Shown here: piece by piece, positions 11,020-23,091 of the stretch | How the letters are laid out: each line of letters starts with the position of its first letter | How positions within the stretch are numbered: the first letter of the stretch is position 1 | Origin: Vombatus ursinus | Lineage: Eukaryota; Chordata; Mammalia; Diprotodontia; Vombatidae | NCBI RefSeq assembly: GCF_900497805.2 | Contig: NW_020944351.1 | Location: forward strand, 1,854,563-1,918,562 | DNA: 64,000 nt | Direction: 5' to 3' | Notes under the pieces: generated by a model | Told to the model about the DNA's origin: nothing | Databases searched by the model: none | The model's input: only the letters and a program-made list of their open reading frames with translations | Position numbers and translations under genes: made by a program

Positions 11020-13805
11020 ATCTAAGAAAGCGTTCATTATGATCAAGTGAGATTTATACCAGGGATGCAAGGATGGTTCAACATTAAGAAAACAGTCAAC
11101 ATCGTTAATCATATTAAACACCAAAATATTCCAAACTACATGATCATCTCAATAGTTGCAGAAAAAACCTTTGACAAAGTACAATGGTCTTTTATGCTAA
11201 GTACCCTACAAAGTACAGGCATAGAGGGACCTTTTTCAATATCATAAAAAGCATTTATCTAAGGTATATACTAACATCTTTTCCAGCAAATATGGGAGTG
11301 AAGCCAAGATGCCCACTCTCCCCACTATTACTCAATATAATTCTGGAAACGTTAGCAATAAAAATAAGAGAAAAGAACAAAAAGAATAAAGCTAGGTAAA
11401 GAGGACATAAAACCATTCCCCTTTGCTGACAATGGTATGGTTTACTTGGAAAATCCTAGGGAATCAGCAAAGATATTAATTGAGACAATAACTTCAGCAA
11501 AATAGGCTACGAAATAAATCCTGAAAAATCAACAGCATGTCTGTATAATAATAGTAAGACACAAGAAGCAATAATAGAAAGTGAAATCCTATTCCAAATA
11601 ACCAAAAAATGCATAAAATATCTGGGGATTAACCTCCCACAGTTCACCAAATACTTGTATAGATTCAATCACAAAATGTTCCTTAAAGACATAAAGAACA
11701 CTTTTAATAGCTGGAGGAATATTCAGGGCCCATGCCTGGGCCATGACAATATAATAAAAATGACAATACTCCCTAAATTAATTTACACATTTAATGCTAT
11801 GCCAATCAAATTACCAAGGGGATATTTTATAGGCCTTGGTAAAATAATAAAATTCATTTGGGAAAAAAAAAACGATCTAGAATATCAAAGGAAATGAAAT
11901 CGGGGTAAAGAGGGAATAGCACTTCCAGACCGCAAACTATATTATAAATAGCAGTCATCAAAACGAGCTGGTATTTTTTTTTTGCAAAATAAAAATATAG
12001 ATGGCTCAGTGGAACAGACTAGATAAGGGACATTCAGAAACAAGAGAACTCAATAACCCAGTTTTTGATAAAGTAAAAAAAAATTAATTACCTGTGAGAA
12101 AGCTCCCTATTTGATCAAAACTGCTGGGAAAACTAGAAAGGAGTGTAGCAGAAATTAGGCTTAGACCAACACCTTACACCACACTCCACAATATGTTCTA
12201 AATGGACATGCAACCTTAATGGTAAAGATCTTACTATACAAAAATTAGAAAAGAAACAGGTTATATACCTCTTACAGCTATGGGTAGGAGATATCTTTAA
12301 CCAAACAAGAGAGAAAGGCAATCACCAAAAATAAAATGGGTATTTTTGATTACTTGAAACTGAAAAGCTTTTTGTACAGACAACATTAATGCATTTAGGA
12401 TAAGAAGGGAAGTGGTTGAATGGGACAAAATCTTTGTATCAAATTTATCTGATAAAAGTTTGATATTCAAGATATGAAAACAATGGATAAATACATATAA
12501 GACTAATAGCCATTCTCTAATAGATAAATGGTTAAAGGATATGAGCAAATAATTCTCAAAAGAACATTCACAACCACATTAAAAAAAGGTTCCAAATCAT
12601 TTATAATATGAGAAATGTTAACCAAAACAACCTTTACACCCTGAAAATTGGCAAAAATGACAAAAATGGCAATAGTTAATGATCAAGGGACTGCGGAATG
12701 TTGTTGAGTCATTTCAGTTGTGTCCAATTTTTCGAGACCTCATTTAGGGTTTTTGTGGCAAAGATACTGGAGTGGTTTGCCATTTCCTCCTCATTTTACA
12801 GATGAGGAAACTGAGGCAAACAGGATTAAGTGACTTGCCCAGGGTCACCCACCTAGTAAGTATCTGAGGCCAGATTTGAACTCAGAAAGATAAGTCTTCC
12901 TGACTCCAGGCCTGGCACTCCATTCACTGTGCCACCCGGCTACCCCAAGCTAGACATGCCAATTTCCCAGAGTCACCCAGCTAGTAAGTGTCTGAGGGAA
13001 TTCAGGAAGATGAGTCTCCCTTACTCCATGCCTGGCACGTTACCCACAGCGCCACCTAAATGCCCTTGTGGAATGTTAGGCACACCAACATATTGTTGGT
13101 GGAATTGTGAAATAGTACAACTATTTTGAAAAGCAATTTGGAATTATGCAAATAACGTGACTAAAATGTTTATTCCCTTTTAATGAAAGACTCCATTTCA
13201 GAGCCAATATCCCAAGAAAGCCATTTGATAAGAAAAAAAAAGTCCCCTTGGACTCCAAAATATTTATACCAGATTTTTTTTTTGTGATAGTCAAGAATTG
13301 TAAACAAGGTAGATGCCTATCAATTGGGGAATGACCAAACAAACTGTGGTACACAAATATAATGGAATTTTACTGATCTAAGAAATGATATGTGTAGTGA
13401 ATATAGAGAAAGCTCTATATGACCTGATGCAGAGTGAAATAAGCAGAGACAAGAAAACAGTATACATCATGACTACAACAATGTAAGTGGGAAGATCAAT
13501 TACACACCAAAAAGTCAAAAGTAAATGTAACAAAATTATGAAGATTAAACAGAATTCGAGTGAAAAGAAATGAAAAGACTTTCCTAGCCTACCCCTTGGT
13601 AGAGGTAGGAAGGCCGCAGGGGTTAGCATTAGATATTGTACATGCTTTTAGACTTTTTCAACATATCGAAAAGTTATACAACTTTTTTTCCTTCTCTAAA
13701 ACTACTATTTGTCATGTGTGATGACTCTCACGGAGCAGGAAGGAGAGATATAATTGGCATAACTATGTTGATGTAAGAAACAGAAAGTATCAATAAAAAC
13801 ACAAA
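11020..13805 (+). mobile_element. 5'-truncated L1 (ORF2 reverse transcriptase to 3' end)
   Basis: Frame pieces show L1 ORF2 order: [12 protein letters not shown], motif A as SIVAEKTFDKVQ (usual SIDAEKAFD), RCPLSPLLLNIILE, the catalytic box as FADN where FADD is expected, then KMTILPKLIYTFNAMPIKLP and FIWEKK. The 3' part ends at a GTATCAATAAAAACACAAAA tail. Stops and frame breaks are frequent. It is interrupted by the SINE composite at 12703-13066. Confidence 0.9.
12703..13066 (-). mobile_element. Composite MAR1-type SINE inserted in L1
   Basis: A full antisense SINE (TTGAGTCATTTCAGTTGTGT to GTGCCACCCGGCTACCCC, end about 12948) is followed by a second partial copy (CAGAGTCACCCAGCTAGTAA to GCGCCACCTAAATGCCC). 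One imperfect 11-base duplication brackets both: TGCGGAATGTT (12692-12702) and TGTGGAATGTT (13067-13077). Confidence 0.8.
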
Positions 13806-13807
13806 AT

Positions 13808-13965
13808 AGAACTCAACATGCATTTATCAGGCATCTACCAAACCAGGAACTATGCCAGACGCTGGGAATACAAAAACAAAAATCAAAACATTTCCAGCTT
13901 TCCAGGAAGTTATTTACCTTCTATTTGAGGCAAACAACCTGTACACAGATAAATTAATTAAACAC
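13808..13965. repeat. Repeat 'Z' copy
   Basis: CATGCATTTATCAGGCATCT, CTATGCCAGACGCTGGGAAT and TTCCAGGAAGTTATTTACC match the insert in the 7SL pseudogene. 13966-14405 holds nothing recognised. Confidence 0.55.
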
Positions 13966-14405
13966 AAGGCTAGCATTTTGCTTTCATCCATCATATTTGT
14001 GTTCAACTGAGATCCCAGGAGAAGAAGACTCTTTCTCTGGTACTCTGTCATTAATTCATTGGCCAGTTCTCAGTTCTCCTTTTCTCCTGAAAGCCACACA
14101 AGGAGCTAAGTAATATGTGTGGACAGTAATGTTGGGCCTTGTACATGCAAAAAAAGCAAGAAACTAAACATATAAGTAGATATTCTAGATGGAGACCCCA
14201 AAAGTCATATTTATTTCACCCTTGCCTGTATGCTGGCTAAACTGTGAGCAATTAAAATTTTTTGACTTTGAACTTCTTAATAGTGATGCTAGATGTTGGA
14301 CAGTGTTTAAAAACCTTCTTAAAGTTTATCTAAACACTTCATAAAATATGTATTTTTTATTTGGACAGGACTGCATTTCACATAGGCTTTTGATGAGACA
14401 TTTAT

Positions 14406-14555
14406 CAGTTTTACACTATAACGATAATCACTAGCATTATACAATCTCATTTGATCCTCATAATAACCCTGGGAGGTAGATAGTGTTATTATTCCCACTT
14501 TACTTTTGAGGAAACTGAGGCAGACAGAGGTTAAGTGACTTGCCCCAGGCTGTTG
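14406..14555 (-). repeat. MIR
   Basis: ATAATAACCCTGGGAGGTAG, TTTTGAGGAAACTGAGGCA and GGTTAAGTGACTTGCCCC. 14556-15002 holds nothing recognised. Confidence 0.75.
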
Positions 14556-15002
14556 TGAAGGGTGGTCTGCTATCATTTCTTATCAGTCAAAGGGCTCATT
14601 GAGCTATCAGTTACACTTTACACTGTGCATGAACAGTAATAGATTACTGGATAAAAGCTGGCTGCCATATAGTCATGGTGAAATGCATGCATTTCCATAG
14701 CCCATATTGTTATTTTCTGATAAAGCAAGTACATTTTAATTTTATGGGAATGACTCAGCATCTTGCATGTCATAGAATGAATTTGAGGTCACTGTTTCTC
14801 AATCAATTATCACAAGATACCTCAACCACTCGTCTCCCACCTTTGATCGAGTGATCAGCCTCTCCTGCCCCCCTCTCTCTTCATCCACTTCTCTTAGGAG
14901 GGGCCATTCCTTCCTTGAAAATCTGGGACTCATGAATGTATAGGGTGTTCCGAGCACATTGCTGGTTAATACAGCAAGTTAAATTGGTTGAGCAAAGAGC
15001 AT

Positions 15003-15480
15003 TCTTCCCCACCCCCTACTTAATAGTATTTTATTTTTCCTAAGTATATGTAAAGAGAGTTTTCAACATTCACTTTTATAAGATTTTGAGTTCCAAATTT
15101 TCTCCCTCCCTCTCCTCACCCTTCTCCAAGATGGCAAGCAATATGATATAGGTTATACATGTGCAATTATGTTAAATATATTTCCACATTAGTCATGTTG
15201 TAAAAGAAGAAATGAACAAAAGGGAAAAGCTACAAAAAACAAAAAGCAAACAAACAAAAAAAAACAAAGCGAAAATAGTGTGCTTCGATTTGCATTCAGT
15301 TCTTCCTCTGGATGTGGATAGCATTTTAAAATCCATCATGAGTTTTTTGGAATTGTCTTAGATCTTTGCATTGTCGAGAAGAGCTAAGTCTATCAAAGCT
15401 GGGTCATTGCACAATGTTGTTTTTACTGTGTACAACGTTCTCCTGGTCCTGCTGACTTCATTCAGCGTCAGTTCATGTAA
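15003..15480 (-). mobile_element. Marsupial L1 3'-UTR fragment
   Basis: Antisense order: AGTATTTTATTTTTCC tail, GATTTTGAGTTCCAAATTTT, CAAGCAATATGATATAGG, CACATTAGTCATGTTGT, then GAGCTAAGTCTATCAAAGCT. The first blocks also occur at 296 and 41250, and the last part in the L1 at 36155. Confidence 0.7.
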
Positions 15481-15669
15481 GAAAGAATAGAATGGTCAAC
15501 CTACTTGGCATTGCTCTGTGCTAAGTTTCAAGAATCATTGGAGGGCCAATGGGGCTGGTACACCACGTTTAGCTTCTTGTTCTCCCAATCTGAGGTGTAT
15601 ACTATATGCTAGGCTTTCGGTAAAGTCGATTCAAAATTCACAATTAATTTGTATATGAGCTGTGGCAAA

Positions 15670-16045
15670 GACCCTGGGCAACATGCTTTCCTTCTCCAGG
15701 TCCCTTTTCTTGTCTCTAAGATGAGGAGGTTGGGCTAGATGACCTCTGAGTCTCTGTCAGAGTAAATAGCAGTAACTTAAGTGGTACTGGGGAAGGGAGA
15801 GGGAAAAAAAAGGTTTCCTTTTAGCAGAGTTCAAATATATCTAGACTTTGGAGGAAGGACGTGTGTTTATCCACCCACCCAACTGGTATGCTAGTAATAT
15901 ATAAGTTAGATACTTTGGAATTGCTTCTTTCAAAACAGTCTGATATCCATGGATTGATTTAGATTTTGTCTCTGTATCTCCATGGTCCAGCGCATTGCCT
16001 AACAGTGTAGATGTTTAATAAATGCTTGTTAAATGAATGAATGAT
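15670..16045 (+). repeat. MIR fragment then L2 3' end
   Basis: GATGAGGAGGTTGGGCTAGA (MIR, about 15719) and GTCTCTGTATCTCCATGGTC to AATAAATGCTTGTTAAATGA (L2, 15970-16045). Unassigned DNA lies between. Confidence 0.55.
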
Positions 16046-16210
16046 TACGATTGTTAAAATTTGTGTTTCTTCAATCATAATACACTAATGATTTTTATTT
16101 TATCGGTGTTGAGTTACTTTTTAACCAGCATCCATTTCATCCTTGTCTTGGCAAACAAATACACGCTAACCACAATTTTCAGAGCACAGTATTTAATTTT
16201 AGTATTTTAT

Positions 16211-16358
16211 CTTTTTTTTTTTTGGCCAGGCAATGGGGTTAAGTGACTTGCCCAGGGTCACACAGCTAGTAACTGTCAAGTGTCTGAGGTCGGATTTGAA
16301 CTCAGGTCCTCCTGACTCCAAGGCCAGTGCTCTATCCACTGCATCACGTGGCTCCCCC
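16211..16358 (-). mobile_element. WSINE-type SINE with perfect 10-base TSD
   Basis: T run at 16212-16223, then GGCCAGGCAATGGGGTTAAG to CTATCCACTGCATCACGTGG. AGTATTTTAT occurs at 16201-16210 and again at 16359-16368. The intact TSD suggests a relatively recent insertion. Confidence 0.9.
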
Positions 16359-16401
16359 AGTATTTTATTATTAAGACAATAATGAGCCACTAATTATTCT
16401 G

Positions 16402-16429
16402 TGGGGGGGGGGGTTGGGGGGGGTTGGGA
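16402..16429 (+). repeat. G-run cluster, G-quadruplex candidate
   Basis: G runs of about 11, 8 and 3 separated by TT. The long first run can supply two G-tracts of a four-tract quadruplex. Confidence 0.6.
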
Positions 16430-16489
16430 GCAGCTTAGTCTGATTATTTTGACAGCTTTAAGAAATAAGGATCAGAGAAGGGAGAAAGT

Positions 16490-16845
16490 GAAACCTGTGT
16501 GCACTCGGGCATTCTTCCACACAATCTCTTCTCATCTTGCCCATTAAAATTCTTTTGCTTCATAGACCAGCTCAGGTACCCCCTCTTCCATCCAGTCTTC
16601 TTTGATCCTCTAGGTGAAAGAGTGAGTTTTTTCTCCTTCAATTTTCATAGAACACTTTGTTTTGATATTGTCTCATTCTAATCCCGTCGTATATTGTTTG
16701 TTTGTTGACTTACGATAATGCCCTTTCTTTTAGATTGTAAACTCAGTGAAGGCATAGTCTGGGGGACATTTACATCTCTGTATCCCCAACTGTAGCCCAG
16801 CAAAATAGAACTGAACAGGTGTTTATCGAATTGAATGGGAGTACT
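16490..16845 (+). repeat. L2 LINE 3' fragment
   Basis: CTCAGGTACCCCCTCTTCCA, CTTTCTTTTAGATTGTAAAC, CTCTGTATCCCCAAC and GGTGTTTATCGAATTGAATG appear in L2 order. Confidence 0.8.
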
Positions 16846-16904
16846 TCAGGTACTAAGTATGAAACTCAAATTTGTCTGAACTTATATTTTTTCTCCTTGG
16901 GACT

Positions 16905-17095
16905 TTAAAAAAATAATTTGAGCCTCTCTTGTGCATTTATCACTTTCTAATTTGCATTAGAGTTCTGTGTTTGTGTACATGTCTTTGCTAGATTATAAAC
17001 TCCTTGAGGTCTAGGATTCAATCTTTCATTTCCCTATGGAACTCAGCCTAATGTTTATACATAACAGGTCCTTAATATCCATTTATTGAATGGAT
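16905..17095 (+). repeat. L2 LINE 3' fragment
   Basis: AGATTATAAACTCCTTGAGG, ACAGGTCCTTAATATCCA and TTTATTGAATGGATATG: a second L2 3' end directly after the first. Confidence 0.75.
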
Positions 17096-17635
17096 ATGCC
17101 CATAAGATTCAAAACATGCATTATAGTGGTCAGGCAACTTGTCCATCTCTTGAGGAAAATGTTATTTGGAAGTAAGACTCCATTACAAACCCCCAATGTA
17201 AGCAGGCTAACAAATGTACATTTGTGAGGTGAGTTGCCATATTCTTCTAGGTTACGGGGGAGCTTTGCAGTGTTAAGCCAACACCAGGACAGGAAAGAGT
17301 GGTCAAGGTCTAAATTAGAAGCCAAATGAGAATAAATCAAAAAGCCAGGCTAGGTAGGCATCACGTTTTCTTTAGAGCAATGAAATCTAAGTAGGTAATG
17401 GAATGCTGTGAAATGCTAATGACCAAGCATGAGAAGATGCTTCTCCCTGTACAGCCACCCCCCCTCCTCCCTGCCCACCCTACTCCTCTCCACCTGTCCT
17501 CCCTGCCACCCCTCCTCCACCTTGGTTGCAGAAGTAGGGGCCCATGAGTGGGGAACATTTTATATAACCTCAGATTTTGCCACTGTGTTGGTTAGTAAGG
17601 CTGAACATTTTTTTTTCTTCCTCTTTTTTTCTTTT
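17096..17635. other. Gene-free stretch with a C/T-rich tract
   Basis: 17450-17525 is a C/T-rich CCTCC-type tract; the rest is unassigned. Confidence 0.45.
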
Positions 17636-17893
17636 AGCTAGGTGGCGCTATAGTGTTATAGAGTGCCAGGCCTGAAATCAGGAAAACTCACCTTCCTTAG
17701 TTCAAATCTTGTCTGAGACACTTACTAGCTGTGTGATCCTGGGCAAGTCACTTCATCCTCTTTGCCTCAGTTTCTTCATCTGTAAAATGAACTGGAGAAG
17801 GAAATGGCAAATTACTCCAATATCTCTGTCAAGAAAACCCCAAATGGGGTCACAAAGAGTTGGACACAATGGAAATGACCGAACAACAAAAAA
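17636..17893 (+). repeat. MAR1-type SINE
   Basis: TAGCTAGGTGGCGCTATAGT, CACTTACTAGCTGTGTGATC, CTGGAGAAGGAAATGGCAAA and GAAATGACCGAACAACAAAA: complete element with its AAC-rich tail. Confidence 0.9.
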
Positions 17894-18217
17894 ATCAGTG
17901 ATGACTCTTTTGGGAAAGGTAGGGCGAGGGACCTAATGAGAAATATAGGTAATACAAAAACAAAATATATTAATGCAATTTTAAAAAAAGAAACCAAAGT
18001 GGTTGGGGTGAACCTATAATTTGTTGAGGGAGTGAAGATTGAGGTTGAGAGGTCAAATTGGGCAAGATACACAAGGAAAGTAAAGGACCTCACTTGTCTG
18101 ACTCAGCTCATCCCTCTAAATCTTTTATGGCAGCTGATTGTGCCAGCTTAGTTAGGGATGAGATCTAATATATATATATAATTATATATATGTTTATATA
18201 TATATTTTATATATATA

Positions 18218-18264
<47 letters not shown>

Positions 18265-18577
18265 CATCCCATAAGGCTCATACATGAGCAATCAATAAAG
18301 ATACACTGACCATCATGTACATGTCAGCCCTTACCTTCCTCTTGTGTATTGTGTATTCAATAAATGTTTATTGAGTATTGACTCCTGACCTCCCTAAGGA
18401 TTATTATGACTAGTTCCATGCTTTTCTGCTTTGTTTTGTTGGTTTTTTTTTCTGCTTTTCTGGTTCCTAGTTATGCCCATACTCTGAATATCTATAATCT
18501 CACCAGTAATGATATTTCCCTCTAAGGATGCAGATTGGACCTCATCCATGTCTATTCATTCTGTGTGATTCTAGAGG
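17894..18577. repeat. Unassigned DNA with a (TA)n microsatellite
   Basis: (TA)n/(TATG)n at about 18167-18263. The flanking DNA shows no recognised family. Confidence 0.6.
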
Positions 18578-19025
18578 CAGGGTGAGGCAGTGGAAAAACA
18601 AGGGGACATCAGTTAAAATCCTGGTTGTGCCACTTACTAGTTGTATGACTTTGGGTAAGTCACTCAACTTCTCCAATACTATTTCCTCCTCTATAAAATG
18701 AAGGAATTGGATTAGATGACCTCTAAGGTCCCTTCTGGGCAGCTAGGTGGCACTGCAGTGCATAGAGCACTGACCTGGAGTCAGGAACACTCCTCTTCCT
18801 GAGTTCAGATCTAGCCTCAGACACTTACTAGCTGTGTAACTCTAGGCAAGTCACTTCACTCTGCCTCAGTTTCCTTATCTGTAAAATGAACTGCAGAAGG
18901 AAATGGCAAATTACTCCAGTATCTTTGCCAAGAAAACCCCAAATGGGGTCACAAAGCTCAGACACAACTGAAATGACTCTATCACAACAAAGGTCCCTTC
19001 TAGCTCTAAATCTATGATCCTACAT
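18578..19025 (+). repeat. MIR interrupted by a SINE
   Basis: Left part 18578-18736 (GTGCCACTTACTAGTTGTAT, ATTGGATTAGATGACCTCTA). The right part resumes at about 19002 with AGCTCTAAATCTATGATCC. Confidence 0.8.
18737..18989 (+). mobile_element. MAR1-type SINE with perfect 12-base TSD
   Basis: GGGCAGCTAGGTGGCACTGC to AATGACTCTATCACAACA. AAGGTCCCTTCT lies at 18725-18736 and is repeated exactly at 18990-19001, inside an older MIR. Confidence 0.93.
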
Positions 19026-19184
19026 TCTTATGCTACAGGGGATCCCCCCATCATGCTAATGGTCTTTTCACTTTCTCTTTACATGGCACATGGAGCCTAT
19101 GAAACGTGCTAGTTTTTAGTTAACTACTACATTTCTCTAAAGATCTTCCTACTATAGTCAACTCCTATTAGTGACATTGCTGTT

Positions 19185-19400
19185 TGTGGCCATAATAACA
19201 ACCAGGAATCTCATCTCTGTAGCGCTTCAAAGTTTTCTCAAAACAACCCTACAAGGTAGGTGGTAGTATCCTGGTTTTACTGACGAAGAAACAGAGGCTC
19301 AGAAATGGCTTGACCAGGGTTACAGCTATTAAGTGTCAGGGCTGAGATTCAAACTTAGGGGTGAGATTCAAACTTGGGTCTGTTTGTTATATTTCCCTGC
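19185..19400 (-). repeat. MIR
   Basis: CAACCCTACAAGGTAGGTGG, GACGAAGAAACAGAGGCTC and GGGCTGAGATTCAAACTTAG. Confidence 0.75.
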
Positions 19401-19419
19401 CCCTTTATTTGGTAGTTGG

Positions 19420-19620
19420 TAATTGTGAAAAATGAGCCAGTCCAGAAGTGAGGGGACCAAAGTCCTGGCCTTGGCTCTCTCATTTACTGCAAGTAAGCCT
19501 TTTGTGACCTCAGTTTCCTCATCTACAAAATGGGACTAATAATCCCTGCCCCACATTTCTCTCAGGGTAATTATAAGGAGAAAATATGATAATGGATGTG
19601 CAAGCACTTAAAACATTTTT
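19420..19620 (+). repeat. MIR
   Basis: GACCTCAGTTTCCTCATCTA, CAAAATGGGACTAATAATCC and GATGTGCAAGCACTTAAAAC. Confidence 0.7.
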
Positions 19621-19829
19621 TAAAATGCTGTGCAAATGTGAGGTGAGAGGAGTGAGGCAGGGTGCTGACATTTTCACTGTTGAACAGATTTTTCATGGAA
19701 AATTCAGCAGAAATCTCAGTTCCCTCAGTGGAAGACTTTCTGGTTGGAGGACTGGAGGGCAGAGCATTCAACTTGTCTCATAGCCTTCCTTTATAGAGCC
19801 TTCCCAACCTTCTGAGTCTTCATTTTCCA

Positions 19830-20440
19830 TCAGCAGCTCTGCCAGGCTGCCACTTTGACCCTGCCCCTGGGCCTCCCCCATCCTTTTCAGCTTCCTTTTA
19901 TGCCTTGTCTTGTCCTATTAGATTGTAAGCTCCTTGAGAGCAGTGATTATCTCATTTTCTTCTTTGCATCCCCAGTGTTTAGCACAGTGCCTGATACATA
20001 GTTGCTATCTCAAAAAATATTTATGGAATTGAATTTCAAAACTCATGCCTTTACCAAGTGGCCATCAAGGTAGAGAAAACCATAGCTGAATTTATTGCCA
20101 TTTCATTCGATCCTTTTCCTGAATGCACATTTCCTGAGTAAGGAAAAGACGTAATCAGAAATGATGAAGTTAGGTCCATCCTGCTATTCCCACTCCGTTA
20201 TCTCCCAGGTATCATACGTCCTTAGGTTGCACTCAACCTCCCCAGAACCCCTTATACTCTTCCCCAAAAGTAGTAGACTTTGAGCTGTTGCTTCTCTCTT
20301 GACTCTCAATCAAATCTTATAGAGCATAGGCCTTCTAGGAAGTGACTATCTTCTAATATTGTATCTGTCACTCCCCACAGCACCTAGCACAGTACCTCGA
20401 AAATAAATAAGGGTTCAGTATAGGGTTCTGAATGAATTAT
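19830..20440 (+). repeat. L2 3' ends, two fragments
   Basis: 19830-20040: TAGATTGTAAGCTCCTTGAG and TGCATCCCCAGTGTTTAGCA. 20290-20440: CCCCACAGCACCTAGCACAG followed by AATAAATAAGGGTTCAGTA. Confidence 0.7.
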
Positions 20441-20559
20441 TGTATAGATGGATGGGCGAACTAAGAAATTAATTCCCTCAGGAACTTTCACTCTACCAGG
20501 TGAATAGATAAGCAATCTTTTCCTAGTAGAGTCATCCATGTTATTGCTATTGGGTATTT

Positions 20560-20755
20560 AGGGCAGTCTAGTGGAAAGAGCACTAGCTTCTGAGTCACAA
20601 GCCCTATTTAGGAATCCTATCTCTGTCACTGACTACCTGTATGATCTTGGCCGAGTCATTTGTCTCTTTCATGAAGAGGAATCACCTCTAGAACCTCTTT
20701 AGAGATCACTTCTGTAGATCAAGGTCCCTTCCAGAAGAAGGTTAAAATTCTATGA
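20560..20755 (+). repeat. MIR
   Basis: GGGCAGTCTAGTGGAAAGAG, CTGTATGATCTTGGCCGAGT and CAAGGTCCCTTCCAG. Confidence 0.7.
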
Positions 20756-21984
20756 CCAATGTGAATTTGTTACTCTCTCCCAGATTACATGCATGGCTTC
20801 ATAGGGATCTTCTGGAGACACTGCTTTACCCCAAAGTAGTGGGATCGATGGCGGGATTCTTTGAAAGGAATGCAGTGTTTCAAAACAGGTGGGGAGTCTT
20901 TCTGTTCCCCTAAAAATACATGGGTCAGCCCTAGCCCCCAGACAAGTAGCAAAGTCAGGCCTAAAAGCCACAGGATAAAAAGAGAGGCAGACGAAATATG
21001 GACATTTGTAAAGACCCAATAGAGCTGTCTGTCAACAGCTGTTTTCTTCTATAGGTCAAGCACCCTAAGAGAGGTCTCTTGGCAAAAAGGAAGTTCCCAT
21101 GTTGATCATGCAAAAACCTGTATTTTAAATGGGGATGTCTTAAAATTTCTTGCTAACTTAACTGTTCCCCAAAGGTATTTCAAATTGTTATGCGAAAGGT
21201 ATCTCTCCCCCTGTCCAAGCAATGTCAGCTACTTTGAATTCAGCCTACATTGAACTGTGTGTTTTGACAGCCAGGGAAAAAGCTCCTTAAGGGTGAGACA
21301 CCCCAGTAAGAGCATCTGGAAACATTTCTTAAGGGCTTCCCCAGAGCCCTCAAATGTCTTTTCTGCCCTTGCATCTTCACTAGGGAGCTGAAGCTGAAAC
21401 TAAAGTTGGTACTTTATTATCTTTGTGACCTTAGGCAAGTCACTGAACCTTGTGGCACCTTAGTTTCCCCGTCTCTAAAATGATGAGGGGATTGACAAGA
21501 TGGCCTCTGTTTCTCTTCTCCAAAATGGGGATAGCCATTCTTTCACTCCCTCCCTCGCTGGGGTCTTGGGAAGAAAGTCCTTCATAAGCTTTGAGTGCAG
21601 TGGAAAGGTGAGCCGTTGCTATGGGAACGGCTTGGTCCAGGAGACTGAAAATTACCTGCTGGCTTCCTAGCCACTGATAGACTTCAGTTCCCTTAGTTAC
21701 CAATGTGCTGGCAGGAAGCAAGATGCCACTCTGCAGGGTACTCAGCCTCCAGGTCCCCCCCTCCTGCCCCAGGGAAAATGGGACTAATAATAAGGATTCA
21801 CATTAAAATCTGCAGATTCTTTTTTACATGCATTCTGTTATTTGAGAATTTAAACACTCCTGTGACATATGCCAGGCAGATATTTTATTTAATTCATCAG
21901 ATATTTTATTTTTGACCTGACCTTTGCTTTCTAGGGTAGGGAACTCCCTCTACCTTCTTTGCAACATATAGTCTTAGAGAATTT
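20756..21984. other. Gene-free stretch
   Basis: A MIR remnant at 21418-21490 (CCTTAGGCAAGTCACTGAAC); the remainder is unassigned, with no coding signal. Confidence 0.45.
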
Positions 21985-22405
21985 CCTGAGAGGGTGAGTG
22001 ACCCGTAGGGTCACACAGCCAGGATATGTCAGAAGTGAGACTCCAAGGCTAGCTCTTTATCTACTGTTAGGCCATACTGCTTCTGTCACACAGTTATTAT
22101 CCCCATTTGACAGATAAGGAAACTGAGGCTTAGAAAGGAGAAGGTATCAGTGGGAAAAGGCCGGGACCTGGAGTTAGAGGACTGGCTTCCAATCCCAGCT
22201 CTGCCATTTAATCCCTATGTGACCTACAGAATCCCTTCCATGCTCTAGATTGCAGTTTAATCTTCTGCAAAAATGAGATATTGGACTAGAGGACATGTAA
22301 GATCCCTTTCAGCTCTAGTCTTGAAATCCTATGGCCAAATATCAGGTGGCATTTGAACCCATATTTCCCTGGCTCAAACCCAGCACTCTATCCATTAAAG
22401 CATTC
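21985..22405. repeat. Minus-strand MIRs, one split by a plus-strand MIR
   Basis: An antisense MIR occupies 21990-22075. Another (22076-22140: CAGATAAGGAAACTGAGGCT) seems to resume at 22335-22405 (GGCATTTGAACCCATATTTC). Between them is a sense copy, 22145-22330 (GACCTGGAGTTAGAGGACTG to AAGATCCCTTTCAGCTCTAG). Confidence 0.6.
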
Positions 22406-23090
22406 CCAAATAATGTGATGTATCTACCCATGCATATGCTTTCCAGAAAGTCCTAATCAATCCCATGTTTGAACTGTTGAAAGTGCCCCCCAGATGGACA
22501 GCAAAGCCTTGAAAAGGCTCAGCAGCAGCTTGAGAGTGTTAAATGTACTTGCTGTAAATGTAGAATGAGAACAGAAAGACTCACTTGCCAATCAGATGGT
22601 GAAAACTCATCCCGCCCTTTCCATGTTTCTTCAGCAGCACAAACATGACATTAATTTTCCAGCCCAACTCCACAGAGGAAGCATGGCTTCCCGCTACCAG
22701 AAAGTTGCCCCGATGTTTAGACAGGGGGTCTACTTTCATTAATGAATCCAATCTGCTCGGAGTGGGCCTGCTTTTTAACAGCTCCCATCATTTCACTGCA
22801 GTACCAATTAATGTTTGCAAAGCCCTGATGGAACCCAGGCTGGGAAACCAGTTTTATATACATGCATGCCAGTGCTTAAGTCTTTTTTTTCCCGCCTTAA
22901 AATGGGGAGGGGGTGTGGGGAATGAGATGTCAGAATGTTTAAGGAAAAGTTGACAGTTTACTTTTCTAAGAATCCAAATGAAATTGCTCATAATCAGCTC
23001 TTGATAACAGCTCCCCTTTGTATAGAACTTCATATGGTTTCCAAAGCATTTCCCTCCTATTTTGCCCCCCCCCCATGAAGGTGGAAGGTT
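22406..23090. other. Unique-looking DNA, possible conserved non-coding element
   Basis: No SINE, LINE or simple repeat is evident over about 650 bases, unusual for this window, and the base composition is balanced. No coding interpretation holds up. Conservation is a guess. Confidence 0.3.
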
Positions 23091-23091
23091 G

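Noticed and set aside
17636-17893. tRNA-like boxes within SINEs
   Set aside because: The boxes belong to tRNA-derived SINE heads repeated across the window; no complete cloverleaf gene found.
22645-22953. 102-aa plus-strand frame in a repeat-free block
   Set aside because: No domain, no splice or start context, and ends in low-complexity sequence.
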